A stretch of 64,000 nt of DNA, taken from contig NZ_CANLMP010000008.1 in assembly GCF_947492405.1 (NCBI RefSeq), positions 1 to 64,000 of the forward strand. Direction: 5' to 3'. The notes beneath the pieces were generated by a model. It worked only from the letters and a program-made list of their open reading frames with translations. It was not told the origin of the DNA and did no database searches. Both the position numbers and the translations under genes were made by a program. Positions within the stretch are counted from its first letter, which is position 1. The number at the start of each line of letters is the position of its first letter. This DNA is from an uncultured Aquimarina sp. GTDB lineage: Bacteria > Bacteroidota > Bacteroidia > Flavobacteriales > Flavobacteriaceae. Positions 1 through 8,624 of this stretch are shown piece by piece.

Positions 1-1
1 G

Positions 2-74
2 TGACCAGTCTGGGGCTCGAACCCAGGACCCTCTCCTTAAAAGGGAGATGCTCTACCAACTGAGCTAACTGGTC
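2..74 (-). tRNA. tRNA-Lys (anticodon TTT)
   Basis: Read on the minus strand this 73-nt stretch folds as a complete cloverleaf. The acceptor stem is GACCAGT/ACTGGTC, the D stem GCTC/GAGC, the anticodon stem TCTCC/GGAGA with loop CTTTTAA, and the T stem CTGGG/CCCAG with loop TTCGAGC. The discriminator base is A. The anticodon TTT reads lysine codons. No CCA end can be judged because the window starts one base further on. Confidence 0.96.
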
Positions 75-102
75 ATTCAATTTTTTTCCTTGAATGCGGG
101 TG

Positions 103-132
103 CAAATATACTATCATTAATTTATTTTTCAA
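103..132 (-). promoter_or_regulatory. Bacteroidota sigma-A type promoter of tRNA-Lys
   Basis: On the minus strand a TTG (130-132) is followed after 19 nt by TATATTTG (103-110), matching the Bacteroidota -33/-7 consensus TTG-N17..23-TAnnTTTG. It lies about 30 nt upstream of the tRNA 5' end. The same 19-nt spacing recurs before the transketolase, dnaB, pepD and ndk genes. Confidence 0.7.
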
Positions 133-207
133 GAAGAATTTAATATAAATTTGCTTTTTATTTTAAATGCCCTTTTTTTCAGGCATAAATAACCTAAAAT
201 TTAGTTT

Positions 208-729
208 ATGAATATTATTTTATTGGGGTATATGGGATGTGGTAAATCTTCGATTGGCAGGGATTTAGCTGATAAGTTAAAAATGAAATGCCTTGATCTG
301 GATGATTATATTGAATCTCAAGAAAAAAAAACGATATCTCAGATTTTTGAAGATAATGGAGAAATATATTTTAGAAAAAAAGAAAATCAATATTTAAAAG
401 AGGTTCTAGAAACTAAAACTAATACCATAATTTCTTTAGGTGGAGGAACGCCTTGTTTTGCTGGAAACCTGGAAATTCTAAAGAATAGTAAAAATGCTAA
501 AAGTGTATATCTAAAAACATCATTGCAGGAATTAGTGAATAGACTATTCAAAGAAAAAGAAAAACGACCACTTATAGAACATATATCATCTCAGGATGAT
601 CTTAAAGATTTTATTAGAAAACATCTTTTTGAGCGTTCATTTTATTATAATCAGGCCGAATATATAATTTCTACAGATGATAAAACTATTGAAGCTATAG
701 CAACAGAAATACAGAATACCTTATTCTAA
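208..729 (+). CDS. aroK: Shikimate kinase
   Basis: Phosphorylates shikimate to shikimate 3-phosphate with ATP, the fifth step of chorismate and aromatic amino-acid synthesis; cytosolic. The 173-aa length is normal for AroK/AroL. The P-loop GYMGCGKSS is at residues 7-15, the shikimate-binding Asp pair LDDYIE at 31-36, the Walker-B-like GGGTP near residue 80, and the lid sequence EKRPLIE near 118. The ATG at 208 starts directly at the first beta strand, as expected. The 3' end overlaps the convergent phosphoribosyltransferase gene by 9 nt. Identity is secure from the motifs. Confidence 0.95.
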   Translation: MNIILLGYMGCGKSSIGRDLADKLKMKCLDLDDYIESQEKKTISQIFEDNGEIYFRKKENQYLKEVLETKTNTIISLGGGTPCFAGNLEILKNSKNAKSVYLKTSLQELVNRLFKEKEKRPLIEHISSQDDLKDFIRKHLFERSFYYNQAEYIISTDDKTIEAIATEIQNTLF

Positions 730-1221
730 TATAGCAAGATCATTTTCACCAAAAGTCACATTTACATGCTCGTGTAAAGAGGTAGATAAAGAAATACCTT
801 TAAAATCTGCCTTGATAGGATATTTTTTATGATTTCGATTTACCAGAACCGCTGTTTTAAATCGTGTTAGTGGAACATCCAGAAAATGTTTAACTCCATA
901 AACTAAAGCCGTTCCCGAATTAAGAACATCATCAGCTAAGACAAGCGATTTGTTTTTATATACTGATGAGGAAATGGATGTTTGAACTGTATTTTGAGGA
1001 GAAGATTTATCCATAGTTACCTCACAAAGAGTAACATTAATATCCGAAATATCTTCTAAAATTATTTTTAAACGTTGAGCAAAAATGTATCCGTTTTTTG
1101 CAATACCCGCAATAACAATCTCTTTTTCATTTACGTTAGTCTCATAAATCTGATAAGCTATTCGCTTAATCTTATGCTGAATTTGTTCATGAGTGAGAAT
1201 GATATTGTCTTTAGCTTGCAT
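721..1221 (-). CDS. PyrR-like phosphoribosyltransferase family protein
   Basis: Type I phosphoribosyltransferase fold of 166 aa. The PRPP-binding loop LVLADDVLNSGTAL is near residues 93-106, with the two acidic residues and the SGTA turn in place. The size and the C-terminal LVNRNHKKYPIKADFKG stretch resemble PyrR/uracil phosphoribosyltransferase relatives. In Firmicutes PyrR also attenuates pyr operons, but nothing here shows RNA binding, and no pyr gene is nearby. It could equally be a hypoxanthine-type salvage enzyme. It overlaps aroK tail to tail. Confidence 0.8.
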   Translation of the reverse strand: MQAKDNIILTHEQIQHKIKRIAYQIYETNVNEKEIVIAGIAKNGYIFAQRLKIILEDISDINVTLCEVTMDKSSPQNTVQTSISSSVYKNKSLVLADDVLNSGTALVYGVKHFLDVPLTRFKTAVLVNRNHKKYPIKADFKGISLSTSLHEHVNVTFGENDLAILE

Positions 1222-1244
1222 AAGTAAACAGTATTAATTTTTTT

Positions 1245-1826
1245 TCAATTGCCCTCAAAGATAAAAAAGAGTTCGGTATCCATACGTGGAGGAATGGAAT
1301 TATAACATTTTTCTAATGTTTTAATTTTGAAAAGTGGAGAGAATAGAGCTATGTATTCTTTTTTATTTCCTCCAAATGGAGGGCCGGATTTTTCGAAATA
1401 AGTATCAAAAAGTAGTCCGATTAATTTTCCGCTTGGTTTTAGTAGAGATTTCATTCTAGAAACATATGCTTTCCTTTGATCTGGTAATAAGGCGCAGAAA
1501 AAAGTTTGTTCTATGATAATATCGAATTGGTCGTGTAAACTGAAAAAATCTCCATATAGTATTTGAGACTTGGGAAAATTGGGTTGTTTTTCTTGAAATT
1601 TGTTAAGTGTTTCTTTAACAAAATCTAAGATATATATGTTTTTAAACCCTTTTTCAAATAAAAATACTGCTTCATGAGCATTTCCGCATCCTGGAATTAA
1701 TATTTTAATATCTTTATTATCCAATTGATCGAAATATGATATAATTGGAGGAGATGCGTATCCAATATCCCAACCTGTTTGGTGTAGTTTATATTTATTA
1801 CTCCAGAAATGCGAATCTAACTTCAT
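1245..1826 (-). CDS. SAM-dependent methyltransferase, TPMT/thiol-methyltransferase family
   Basis: 193 aa. The N terminus FWSNKYKLHQTGWDIGYASP is the W-x-x-R/K...W-D-x-G...P signature of the thiopurine/halide-thiol methyltransferase family. It is followed by motif I LIPGCGNAHEA (near residue 45), which binds S-adenosylmethionine. Family members methylate thiols, thiopurines or halides; the substrate here cannot be read from sequence. The start codon overlaps the stop of the upstream S4-domain gene by 4 nt (ATGA-type coupling), so the two are probably co-translated. Confidence 0.82.
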   Translation of the reverse strand: MKLDSHFWSNKYKLHQTGWDIGYASPPIISYFDQLDNKDIKILIPGCGNAHEAVFLFEKGFKNIYILDFVKETLNKFQEKQPNFPKSQILYGDFFSLHDQFDIIIEQTFFCALLPDQRKAYVSRMKSLLKPSGKLIGLLFDTYFEKSGPPFGGNKKEYIALFSPLFKIKTLEKCYNSIPPRMDTELFFIFEGN

Positions 1827-2212
1827 TCTTCACTATCGGTATCATTAGGTTCTTCAAACCAATCATCTATATCTCTTCGATCTTTTTTAGTAGGTCTACC
1901 GGTACCTCTTTTTCTATAATAATCTTTGGAGTAATTCAAAAGATCTAATTTTTGCAACGCTTCTGCAGGAGTTACGTCTTTACGGTATATGTCGACTAGC
2001 TTAGCGCCGAGTCGGCTTTTTGGTGTGTCTAAAACAACTAGTTCGTAATTAAGTTGGTTTTTACGAACAGTAATTTTATCAGTGGGGTATATTTCTCTGG
2101 ATGGTTTTACAATATCTCCGTTTACACGAACTTTACCTTCTTTACAAGCCTTTGTAGCAATACTACGTGTCTTGAAATATCTGATACACCATAAATATTT
2201 ATCAACTCGCAT
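1823..2212 (-). CDS. S4-domain RNA-binding protein (HslR-like)
   Basis: 129 aa. An S4 RNA-binding domain covers residues 1-60: MRVDKYLWCIRYFKTRS, then a CKEGKVRVNG turn typical of S4 proteins. A basic and acidic tail follows (RKRGTGRPTKKDRR, then EEPNDTDSEE). HslR/Hsp15 in E. coli binds free 50S subunits carrying nascent chains; the similarity in layout suggests a ribosome-associated role, which is inference. It is the first gene of a two-gene unit with the methyltransferase downstream. Confidence 0.85.
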   Translation of the reverse strand: MRVDKYLWCIRYFKTRSIATKACKEGKVRVNGDIVKPSREIYPTDKITVRKNQLNYELVVLDTPKSRLGAKLVDIYRKDVTPAEALQKLDLLNYSKDYYRKRGTGRPTKKDRRDIDDWFEEPNDTDSEE

Positions 2213-2303
2213 AAAAAATGATTAAAAAATGCGTTTTATCTATAATAATAGTTCAGCAAAAGTACAAGAAAATTGTATCTTGCGCCTTCAAAAAAGCAAT
2301 CAG

Positions 2304-3551
2304 ATGAAAGTAAGAAGATATATTTTTGCCATTGGAGTTGTTGTTTCAGCCTTATTTGCCTGTAATAACGATGATGATGATGGTTTTATTAGTATTCCTC
2401 CAAGGGACTTTACGGAACAGCAAGCAGATGAGGATCCAATAATACAAGACTATTTAAAGACACATTTTTTTACTTTAGTAGATAATGAAGCAAATCCAGA
2501 TTATCAAGTTGTGCAGTTTGATACTATTGCTGGAGATAATAGTGGTCAGACTTCTATTTGGGATTCCGGATTGTTAGAAACTAAAGTGATTAACCTTAAT
2601 GAAGTAGATTATACATTATATATTCTAAAAAGGAATAATGGAGCAATATCCGAACGTAAACCGACCTTTGCAGATTCAGCATTTGTAACATACAGGGGAG
2701 AGATTTTTTATGATAACGTAGATCAGGATGGAGATGGTATTCCTGATAATGCAGATGTAGATGCGGATGGAGATAATGAGCCTGACAATATAAGTGATTC
2801 AGAAACTAAAACGGATAGTGATGGAGATGGAATTGCAGATGATGCTGACGCTGATGATGATGGAATAGAAGGAACAGATGAAGGAAAAGTAGATTCGGAT
2901 GGAGATGGAATAATAGATGAAAAGGATCAGGTAGATAATAATAATCCCGATAGAAGAATTTTTGATAGTGCCGTTACACCAGTATGGTTTGATTTAAATG
3001 GTGTTGTACCAGGATTTAGAGAAGGAACAGTTGAGGTTAGTGGCGCATCAGGGTTTGTAGAGAATCCAGACAATGGTACTGTGGATTATAATATGGACTT
3101 TGGTGATTTTACGGTATTTATGCCTTCCGGACTAGCTTATTTCAATGAGATACAAACAGGTATTCCCCAATATTCACCTCTTATATTTAGTATCCAATTA
3201 TACGGAATGAATCAAACAGATCACGATAGTGATGGTATACCTTCTTATTTAGAAGATTTAGAGGCTGATTCTGATTTAACTGTCGATAGAGATGGCGATG
3301 GAGACCCTACAAATGATATAGGTGATAGAAACTTGTCCAATGATGATACCGATGGAAGTGTAGTTCCTAATTTTTTTGATATAGATGATGATGGTGATGG
3401 AACGTTAACCATGGATGAAGTAACAGTTGATGATGCTAATGAAGATGGTTTTATTGATATAGATTTAGGTGAGATTATCTTTTATGATGATGATGGTGAT
3501 GGAATACCAAACCATTTAGATTCTGACGATAGTGATCCTAAGAATGACTAA
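2304..3551 (+). CDS. FKBP-like lipoprotein with inserted TSP3-type calcium-binding repeats
   Basis: I start the gene at ATG 2304 (415 aa) rather than an in-frame ATG at 2229, because residue 1 then begins a lipoprotein signal peptide ending ALFAC, followed by acidic residues. The mature protein has FKBP-like strands in two parts: FVTYRGEIFYD (about 145-155) and, after about 85 residues, FDSA..VWFDLNGVVPGFREG and FMPSGLAYF. The gap between them and the C-terminal tail are filled with DxDxDGxxD repeats, the thrombospondin type-3/EF-hand-like calcium motif. It is probably a surface or periplasmic Ca-binding protein. Peptidyl-prolyl isomerase activity is uncertain. A hairpin terminator follows. 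Confidence 0.8.
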   Translation: MKVRRYIFAIGVVVSALFACNNDDDDGFISIPPRDFTEQQADEDPIIQDYLKTHFFTLVDNEANPDYQVVQFDTIAGDNSGQTSIWDSGLLETKVINLNEVDYTLYILKRNNGAISERKPTFADSAFVTYRGEIFYDNVDQDGDGIPDNADVDADGDNEPDNISDSETKTDSDGDGIADDADADDDGIEGTDEGKVDSDGDGIIDEKDQVDNNNPDRRIFDSAVTPVWFDLNGVVPGFREGTVEVSGASGFVENPDNGTVDYNMDFGDFTVFMPSGLAYFNEIQTGIPQYSPLIFSIQLYGMNQTDHDSDGIPSYLEDLEADSDLTVDRDGDGDPTNDIGDRNLSNDDTDGSVVPNFFDIDDDGDGTLTMDEVTVDDANEDGFIDIDLGEIIFYDDDGDGIPNHLDSDDSDPKND

Positions 3552-3555
3552 CAAT

Positions 3556-3587
3556 AAAAAAACTCTGGTATTTACCAGAGTTTTTTT
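3556..3587. terminator. Bidirectional rho-independent terminator
   Basis: Stem AACTCTGGT/ACCAGAGTT with a short ATTT loop, flanked by an A run and a T run, so it can serve both the FKBP lipoprotein gene and the convergent outer-membrane gene. Confidence 0.85.
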
Positions 3588-3606
3588 ATACATATAATCT
3601 CAGAAA

Positions 3607-4224
3607 TTATAAGTCTAACGCTAAGCTTATAATAAATTGATTTGGTCTGGAATCTACTCTGATCGTTTGGCCTGTGTTTTCGTCAATTGTTTGAGCTTGG
3701 TTTTCGGTAATTCCTCTTTCGTACCTTAGGTCAATATTAAGACGTCTTATCTGTAATCCAACTCCGAATTGAAGGCCAACAGTGAATTCATTTTTTACGT
3801 CGCTTAATCTAACATCTTCTAAGTCATTATCTACAATGTATTGTAAAGAAGGACCGCCAAAAACGTGCAAAGGTCCTAAAAGGTATACTCCAGCCAAAAT
3901 AGGTAGATCTAGTTTCTTTATATTGTAATCTAATTTTCTGTTGTCAAAAGAATAAGAGCTACTATTCTGAGTATATTGCAGTTCTGGTTTTAAATAAAAA
4001 CTGTCGGTAATATCTCCTCTTAAGAAAATTCCAATGTGATAACCTACACGATCATCAGCATTTTCAGATAGTAAATTACCTCCAGCATTTGTAAGGTCAT
4101 TAAATTCAATTTTACCGTTATCTCCGTAATTAAGACCAGCTTTTACCCCGAAGTTTATGCCTTTTTTTTGGGCGATTGCTGAGAAAGAAATGAGTAGAAT
4201 CAAAAATACTAATACATTTTTCAT
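3607..4224 (-). CDS. Outer-membrane beta-barrel protein (PorT-like family)
   Basis: 205 aa with a Sec signal peptide ending SAIAQ, followed by NFGVKAGLNYG, the typical first strand of the Bacteroidota outer-membrane beta-barrel family (PF13568-like). Alternating hydrophobic strands follow (FYLKPELQYTQ, FTVGLQFGVGLQI, LNIDLRYERG), and the protein ends FIISLALDL with the terminal aromatic/leucine pattern of barrels. Probably an 8-stranded barrel of unknown cargo. It stands alone between terminators. The specific function is not recognisable. Confidence 0.82.
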   Translation of the reverse strand: MKNVLVFLILLISFSAIAQKKGINFGVKAGLNYGDNGKIEFNDLTNAGGNLLSENADDRVGYHIGIFLRGDITDSFYLKPELQYTQNSSSYSFDNRKLDYNIKKLDLPILAGVYLLGPLHVFGGPSLQYIVDNDLEDVRLSDVKNEFTVGLQFGVGLQIRRLNIDLRYERGITENQAQTIDENTGQTIRVDSRPNQFIISLALDL

Positions 4225-4330
4225 TTTAAATGAGTTTTAAAAGATGAATAAATAATTAAATATTTTTTTGGTTGTGGTAAGTATATCTTCCATAACGAAA
4301 ATAGAAACTAATTATTCTGTAATTCAATAA

Positions 4331-4363
4331 AAAAAAGCCTTCTGCGATGAACAGAAGGCTTTT
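4331..4363 (-). terminator. Rho-independent terminator of the transketolase operon
   Basis: Stem AAGCCTTCTG/CAGAAGGCTT with a 7-nt loop. On the minus strand it ends in a long T run. It lies 30 nt past the stop codon of the C-terminal transketolase subunit. Confidence 0.85.
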
Positions 4364-4394
4364 GAATATAAGCTTATGCTTAAAAGCTTGTTTG

Positions 4395-5348
4395 TTATTT
4401 TCTCTTTATAACTTTTTCTACAGCATTGGTTATAGCTTCAGCATTTAATCCATATTTTTCCATTAGCTGTGCTGGAGTTCCACTTTCTCCAAAAGTATCA
4501 TTAGTAGCAATGAATTCCTGAGGTGTAGGGTGATTTAGTGCCAATACTCTGGATACACTTTCTCCAAGTCCTCCTAAAAAGTTGTGTTCCTCTGCGGTAA
4601 CAATACAACCTGTTTTCTTAACAGAGTTCAAGATAGCTTCGTCATCCAGCGGTTTTATAGTATGGATATTAATTACTTCAGCGCTAATGCCTTTTTCATG
4701 CAAAGTTTCGGCAGCTTGTAATGCTTCCCATACCAAATGTCCTGTAGCTACAATAGTAACATCAGTTCCTTCTTGTAGATGAACCGCTTTACCAATTTCA
4801 AATTTTTGATCTTCAGGAGTGAAATTAGCTACTTTAGGTCTACCGAAACGTAAGTATACAGGTCCTTCGTAATCTGCAATTGCAATAGTAGCGGCTTTGG
4901 TCTGGTTGTAATCACAAGGATTGATTACTACCATTCCTGGTAACATTTTCATCAATCCAATATCTTCTAAAATTTGATGTGTTGCACCATCTTCTCCTAA
5001 TGTTAAACCCGCGTGAGAAGCACAGATTTTTACGTTTTTCCCACTATAAGCAATAGATTGGCGTATCTGATCGTATACACGACCTGTAGAAAAGTTAGCA
5101 AATGTTCCAGTAAACGGAATTTTACCTCCAATAGTTAAACCGGCAGCGATCCCCATCATATTCGCTTCAGCAATTCCGATCTGAAAAAATCGATCCGGAT
5201 TGTTTGCTATAAAAGCATCCATTTTTAAAGAACCTATAAGATCTGCACAAAGTGCAACAACATTTTCATTTGTTTTTCCAAGTACTTCAAGACCAGCTCC
5301 AAAACCAGAACGAGTGTCATTTTTTCCTGTGTCTATATATTTTTTCAT
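4395..5348 (-). CDS. Transketolase, C-terminal (pyrimidine-binding and C) subunit
   Basis: 317 aa, corresponding to the second half of a normal ~660-aa transketolase. It has the PYR domain (SGFGAGLEVLGK..., FFQIGIAEANMMGIAAGL with the catalytic Glu that activates thiamine diphosphate), HAGLTLGEDGATHQ, and the C-terminal domain ending AEEHNFLGGLGESV. With the upstream subunit it forms the enzyme that moves two-carbon units between sugar phosphates in the non-oxidative pentose phosphate pathway. Split transketolases are common in Bacteroidota and Archaea. The gap to the upstream subunit gene is 50 nt. Confidence 0.92.
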   Translation of the reverse strand: MKKYIDTGKNDTRSGFGAGLEVLGKTNENVVALCADLIGSLKMDAFIANNPDRFFQIGIAEANMMGIAAGLTIGGKIPFTGTFANFSTGRVYDQIRQSIAYSGKNVKICASHAGLTLGEDGATHQILEDIGLMKMLPGMVVINPCDYNQTKAATIAIADYEGPVYLRFGRPKVANFTPEDQKFEIGKAVHLQEGTDVTIVATGHLVWEALQAAETLHEKGISAEVINIHTIKPLDDEAILNSVKKTGCIVTAEEHNFLGGLGESVSRVLALNHPTPQEFIATNDTFGESGTPAQLMEKYGLNAEAITNAVEKVIKRK

Positions 5349-5398
5349 GTATGTTTTTTTTAAGTAATTCCTGTTTTACAGAAATCTCTTTGTATGCC

Positions 5399-6244
5399 TT
5401 AATAGTCTCCTAAGGTTTCAGGGTTTTGAGCCAAACCTATTTCTAATTGCTCATCATTTGGAGCTTTACCATGCCACGCATGAGTATGCATCATAAAATC
5501 TACTCCATTACCCATAACCGTGTGCATTAAAATACAAACAGGTTTTCCTTTTCCTGTTCTGCTTTTTGCTTCTTTAAGGCCTTCTATAACAGCAGTAATA
5601 TTATTTCCTTCTTTGATTTCCATAACATCCCAACCAAAGGCTTCAAATTTAGCTCTTAAACTACCTAGCGGTAATACATCATCAGTAGATCCATCAATTT
5701 GCTGACCATTAAGATCTATAGTAGAAATAAGGTTGTCTACTTTTTTTCCAGCCGCATACATAGCAGCTTCCCAAACTTGACCTTCTTGTAGTTCCCCATC
5801 TCCATGCAGACTGTATACAATATGATTGTCATTATTTAGTTTTTTTGCTTGTGCTGCCCCAATAGCAACAGACATTCCTTGTCCAAGAGATCCCGAAGCA
5901 ATTCGAATACCCGGAAGACCTTCATGTGTAGTAGGATGTCCCTGAAGTCTACTATTGATTAGTCTAAAAGTATTTAACTCTTCTACCGGAAAATATCCGC
6001 TTCTTGCTAATACGCTATAGTACACTGGAGAAATATGACCATTAGATAAGAAAAAAAGATCTTCTTCTTTTCCATCCATATCAAATCCATCTTTTCTTTC
6101 TAGAATTTCTTGATAAAGAGCGACAAAAAATTCTGTACATCCCAGAGAACCTCCTGGATGTCCTGAGTTTACTTTGTGAACTTGTCGTAGAATATCTCTA
6201 CGTACCTGAGTTACAAAATCTTCTAATTGTTGTGTTTTTGGCAT
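5399..6244 (-). CDS. Transketolase, N-terminal (TPP pyrophosphate-binding) subunit
   Basis: 281 aa. It carries the thiamine-diphosphate domain: GHPGGSLGCTEFFVALY near residue 28, GHISPVYYSVLA, SGSLGQGMSVAIGAA, and the GDGELQEGQVWEAA...DLNGQ motif that binds Mg and pyrophosphate. It is the first gene of a two-gene operon with its partner subunit. A well-formed promoter lies about 32 nt upstream. It could be confused with the N-terminal half of DXP synthase, but the GHPGGS and HAWHGKAPN stretches are transketolase-like. Confidence 0.93.
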   Translation of the reverse strand: MPKTQQLEDFVTQVRRDILRQVHKVNSGHPGGSLGCTEFFVALYQEILERKDGFDMDGKEEDLFFLSNGHISPVYYSVLARSGYFPVEELNTFRLINSRLQGHPTTHEGLPGIRIASGSLGQGMSVAIGAAQAKKLNNDNHIVYSLHGDGELQEGQVWEAAMYAAGKKVDNLISTIDLNGQQIDGSTDDVLPLGSLRAKFEAFGWDVMEIKEGNNITAVIEGLKEAKSRTGKGKPVCILMHTVMGNGVDFMMHTHAWHGKAPNDEQLEIGLAQNPETLGDY

Positions 6245-6275
6245 TGTAATGCTAATTGGCTTAATGATTAAGGCG

Positions 6276-6305
6276 CAAAAATACAGGTTTTGATTACCGT
6301 GGCAA
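6276..6305 (-). promoter_or_regulatory. Sigma-A type promoter of split transketolase operon
   Basis: Minus strand TTG (6303-6305), 19-nt spacer, TATTTTTG (6276-6283). It sits about 30 nt before the start codon at 6244 and points toward it. Confidence 0.7.
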
Positions 6306-6393
6306 AATGTCTGAACACCTTTTAATTAAGATACTATTGTTAATAACGAAAAGTTTTCGGAAACTTCGCTTTATCAAAGTAGTTTTAGTTAGT

Positions 6394-6401
6394 TATCTTT
6401 G
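6394..6401 (+). promoter_or_regulatory. Putative -7 element upstream of tgt
   Basis: TATCTTTG matches the Bacteroidota -7 consensus and lies 20 nt before the tgt start. I could not find a convincing TTG 17-23 nt upstream, so only the -7 box is supported. Confidence 0.45.
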
Positions 6402-6421
6402 CGCTCTACGAAATAAAAATT

Positions 6422-7552
6422 ATGCAATTCGACCTATTATCTACGGATCCACAAAGTAAGGCTAGAGCTGGAAAAATAACGACTGATCATGGAGTTATCG
6501 AGACTCCAATTTTTATGCCTGTTGGTACCATAGGGACTGTTAAAGGGGTTCATCAAAGAGAGTTAAAAAATGATATCAATCCCGATATAATTTTGGGAAA
6601 TACATATCATTTATATTTAAGACCTCAAACTCCTATTTTAGAAAAAGCAGGAGGATTACATAAGTTTATGAATTGGGATCGAAATATTCTTACAGATAGT
6701 GGAGGGTATCAGGTATATTCATTATCTGCAAATCGAAAAATCAAGGAGGAAGGAGTTAAATTTAAATCACATATAGATGGTTCTTATCACGTTTTTACTC
6801 CAGAAAATGTGATGGAAATACAGCGTACTATTGGAGCTGATATTATCATGGCTTTTGATGAATGTACTCCATATCCTTGTGATTATAGATATGCAAAAAG
6901 AAGTATGCATATGACACACAGGTGGTTAGATAGATGTATGCAACATCTCGAAAAAATTCCTGTTAAATATGGATATGATCAGACTTTTTTTCCGATTGTA
7001 CAAGGGAGTACTTATAAAGACCTAAGAAGACAGTCGGCAGAATATATTGCTAATGCAGGAGCAGAAGGTAATGCGATTGGAGGATTATCTGTAGGTGAAC
7101 CTGCTGATGAAATGTATGCAATGACAGAAGTAGTAACCGAAATTTTGCCAGAAGATAAACCTAGATATTTAATGGGTGTGGGAACGCCTATTAATATTTT
7201 AGAAAATATCGCTTTGGGGGTTGATATGTTTGATTGTGTAATGCCAACACGTAATGGAAGAAATGGAATGTTGTTTACGGCACATGGAACCATAAATATA
7301 AAGAACAAAAAGTGGGAAGACGATTTTTCGCCAATTGATGAAATGGGAATTACGTATGTAGATACAGAATATTCTAAAGCGTATTTAAAACATCTTTTTA
7401 CTGTAAATGAATTATTAGGTAAACAAATAGCTACCATTCATAATTTAGGGTTTTATTTATGGTTGACTCGAGAAGCAAGAAAACATATCTTAGCAGGAGA
7501 TTTTTATTCCTGGAAAAATATGATGGTTAAACAAATGGATAAAAGACTATAA
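6422..7552 (+). CDS. tgt: tRNA-guanine transglycosylase (queuine tRNA-ribosyltransferase)
   Basis: Replaces the wobble guanine of GUN-anticodon tRNAs (Asp, Asn, His, Tyr) with a queuosine precursor base. 376 aa, the usual bacterial length. Visible motifs: IFMPVGTIGTVKG at the N terminus, the LTDSGGYQVYSL substrate loop with the general-base Asp, IGGLSVGEP, and the nucleophile region DCVMPTRNGRNG. The odd point is the C-terminal zinc site: the usual C-x-C-x2-C is replaced by a stretch reading GITYVDTEYSKAYL with no cysteines, although the downstream His in TIHNLGFYL is kept. The lptF/G-family gene starts 1 nt after its stop. Confidence 0.94.
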   Translation: MQFDLLSTDPQSKARAGKITTDHGVIETPIFMPVGTIGTVKGVHQRELKNDINPDIILGNTYHLYLRPQTPILEKAGGLHKFMNWDRNILTDSGGYQVYSLSANRKIKEEGVKFKSHIDGSYHVFTPENVMEIQRTIGADIIMAFDECTPYPCDYRYAKRSMHMTHRWLDRCMQHLEKIPVKYGYDQTFFPIVQGSTYKDLRRQSAEYIANAGAEGNAIGGLSVGEPADEMYAMTEVVTEILPEDKPRYLMGVGTPINILENIALGVDMFDCVMPTRNGRNGMLFTAHGTINIKNKKWEDDFSPIDEMGITYVDTEYSKAYLKHLFTVNELLGKQIATIHNLGFYLWLTREARKHILAGDFYSWKNMMVKQMDKRL

Positions 7553-7553
7553 T

Positions 7554-8624
7554 TTGAAAATATTAGACTGGTACATACTTAAAAGATATTTGGGAACATT
7601 TTTTACAATGATTCTCATGTTTATCCCAATCGGTATCATTGTAGACCTCTCAGAAAAAATTGATAATATATTAGAGCATAAAGCACCCTTTGCTGCTGTT
7701 GCATCTTATTATCTCGATTTCACAATATATTTCGCAAACCTATTATTTCCATTATTTGTTTTTCTTTCTGTGATTTGGTTTACGTCTAAATTGGCGAATA
7801 AAACAGAGATTATTGCTTTTTTAAGTTCGGGTGTTTCGTTTTGGAGATTTCTTAGACCTTATATGATAGGAGCTATTTTAATTTGTTTAGGAGCCTTGGC
7901 AATGGGATTGTTTTTAGCGCCTAAAGCAAGTCAGGGATTTAATGAATTTAAATATACATATTTAAAGAAAGGTAAAAAAGTACAAGAAACCAGGAATGTA
8001 TACCGACAATTAAATGATAGTATTTTTTTGTATGCTAATGATTTTAAGCCACTTAAGAAAAAGGCCAATAACTTTACATTAGAATATTTTGATGGTAATA
8101 AGTTGGTAACCAAAATTTCTGCAAGAACGATAACTTTTAAGGATAGCATTTATGAACTAAGAGATTTTGTAAAACGAACAGTTTTAGAAAATGAAGATAT
8201 TATCGAGAAGGCCAGAAAAAAAGATACTGTGTTACCTTTTAATATTGATGAATTCACACCAGTGACTTATGTAGCGGAAACACTTAACTATGTAGAATTA
8301 AGTAAATTTATAGAAAAAGAAAGCAAAAGAGGGTCATCTGATATTAATCGTTACAAAGTGGTAGCTTACAAAAGATGGAGTATTCCTGTTTCGGCATTTA
8401 TTCTAACGGTTATAGGAGTTGCGGTTTCCTCGATGAAAAGAAGAGGAGGAATGGGAGTAAACCTTGCTGTTGGTATTTCGTTAGCCTTTGTTTTTATCTT
8501 TTTTGATAAAGTATTAGGTACTATGGCTAATCAATCTGATTTTCCACCTTTGGTCGCTGTATGGTTTCCCAATGTTTCTTTTGGAATTTTAGCTATTTAT
8601 TTATTGTATAATGCCAAACGTTAA
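7554..8624 (+). CDS. LptF/LptG family permease (lipopolysaccharide export)
   Basis: 356 aa. The N terminus K-I-L-D-W-Y-I-L-K-R-Y-L is the hallmark of YjgP/YjgQ permeases, which is why I accept a TTG start only 1 nt after the tgt stop; the next Met would delete this motif. Layout: three transmembrane segments in the first ~120 residues, a large periplasmic beta-jellyroll-like middle (about 125-265), then three more segments (SAFILTVIGVAVS..., GVNLAVGISLAFVFIFF..., FGILAIYLLYNA). In the Lpt complex these permeases pull LPS from the inner membrane toward the periplasmic bridge. Whether it is LptF or LptG cannot be decided. Confidence 0.88.
   Translation: MKILDWYILKRYLGTFFTMILMFIPIGIIVDLSEKIDNILEHKAPFAAVASYYLDFTIYFANLLFPLFVFLSVIWFTSKLANKTEIIAFLSSGVSFWRFLRPYMIGAILICLGALAMGLFLAPKASQGFNEFKYTYLKKGKKVQETRNVYRQLNDSIFLYANDFKPLKKKANNFTLEYFDGNKLVTKISARTITFKDSIYELRDFVKRTVLENEDIIEKARKKDTVLPFNIDEFTPVTYVAETLNYVELSKFIEKESKRGSSDINRYKVVAYKRWSIPVSAFILTVIGVAVSSMKRRGGMGVNLAVGISLAFVFIFFDKVLGTMANQSDFPPLVAVWFPNVSFGILAIYLLYNAKR

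Noticed and set aside
1745..1948. Plus-strand open frame opposite the methyltransferase and S4 genes
   Set aside because: It is antisense to two well-supported coding regions and has no protein features.
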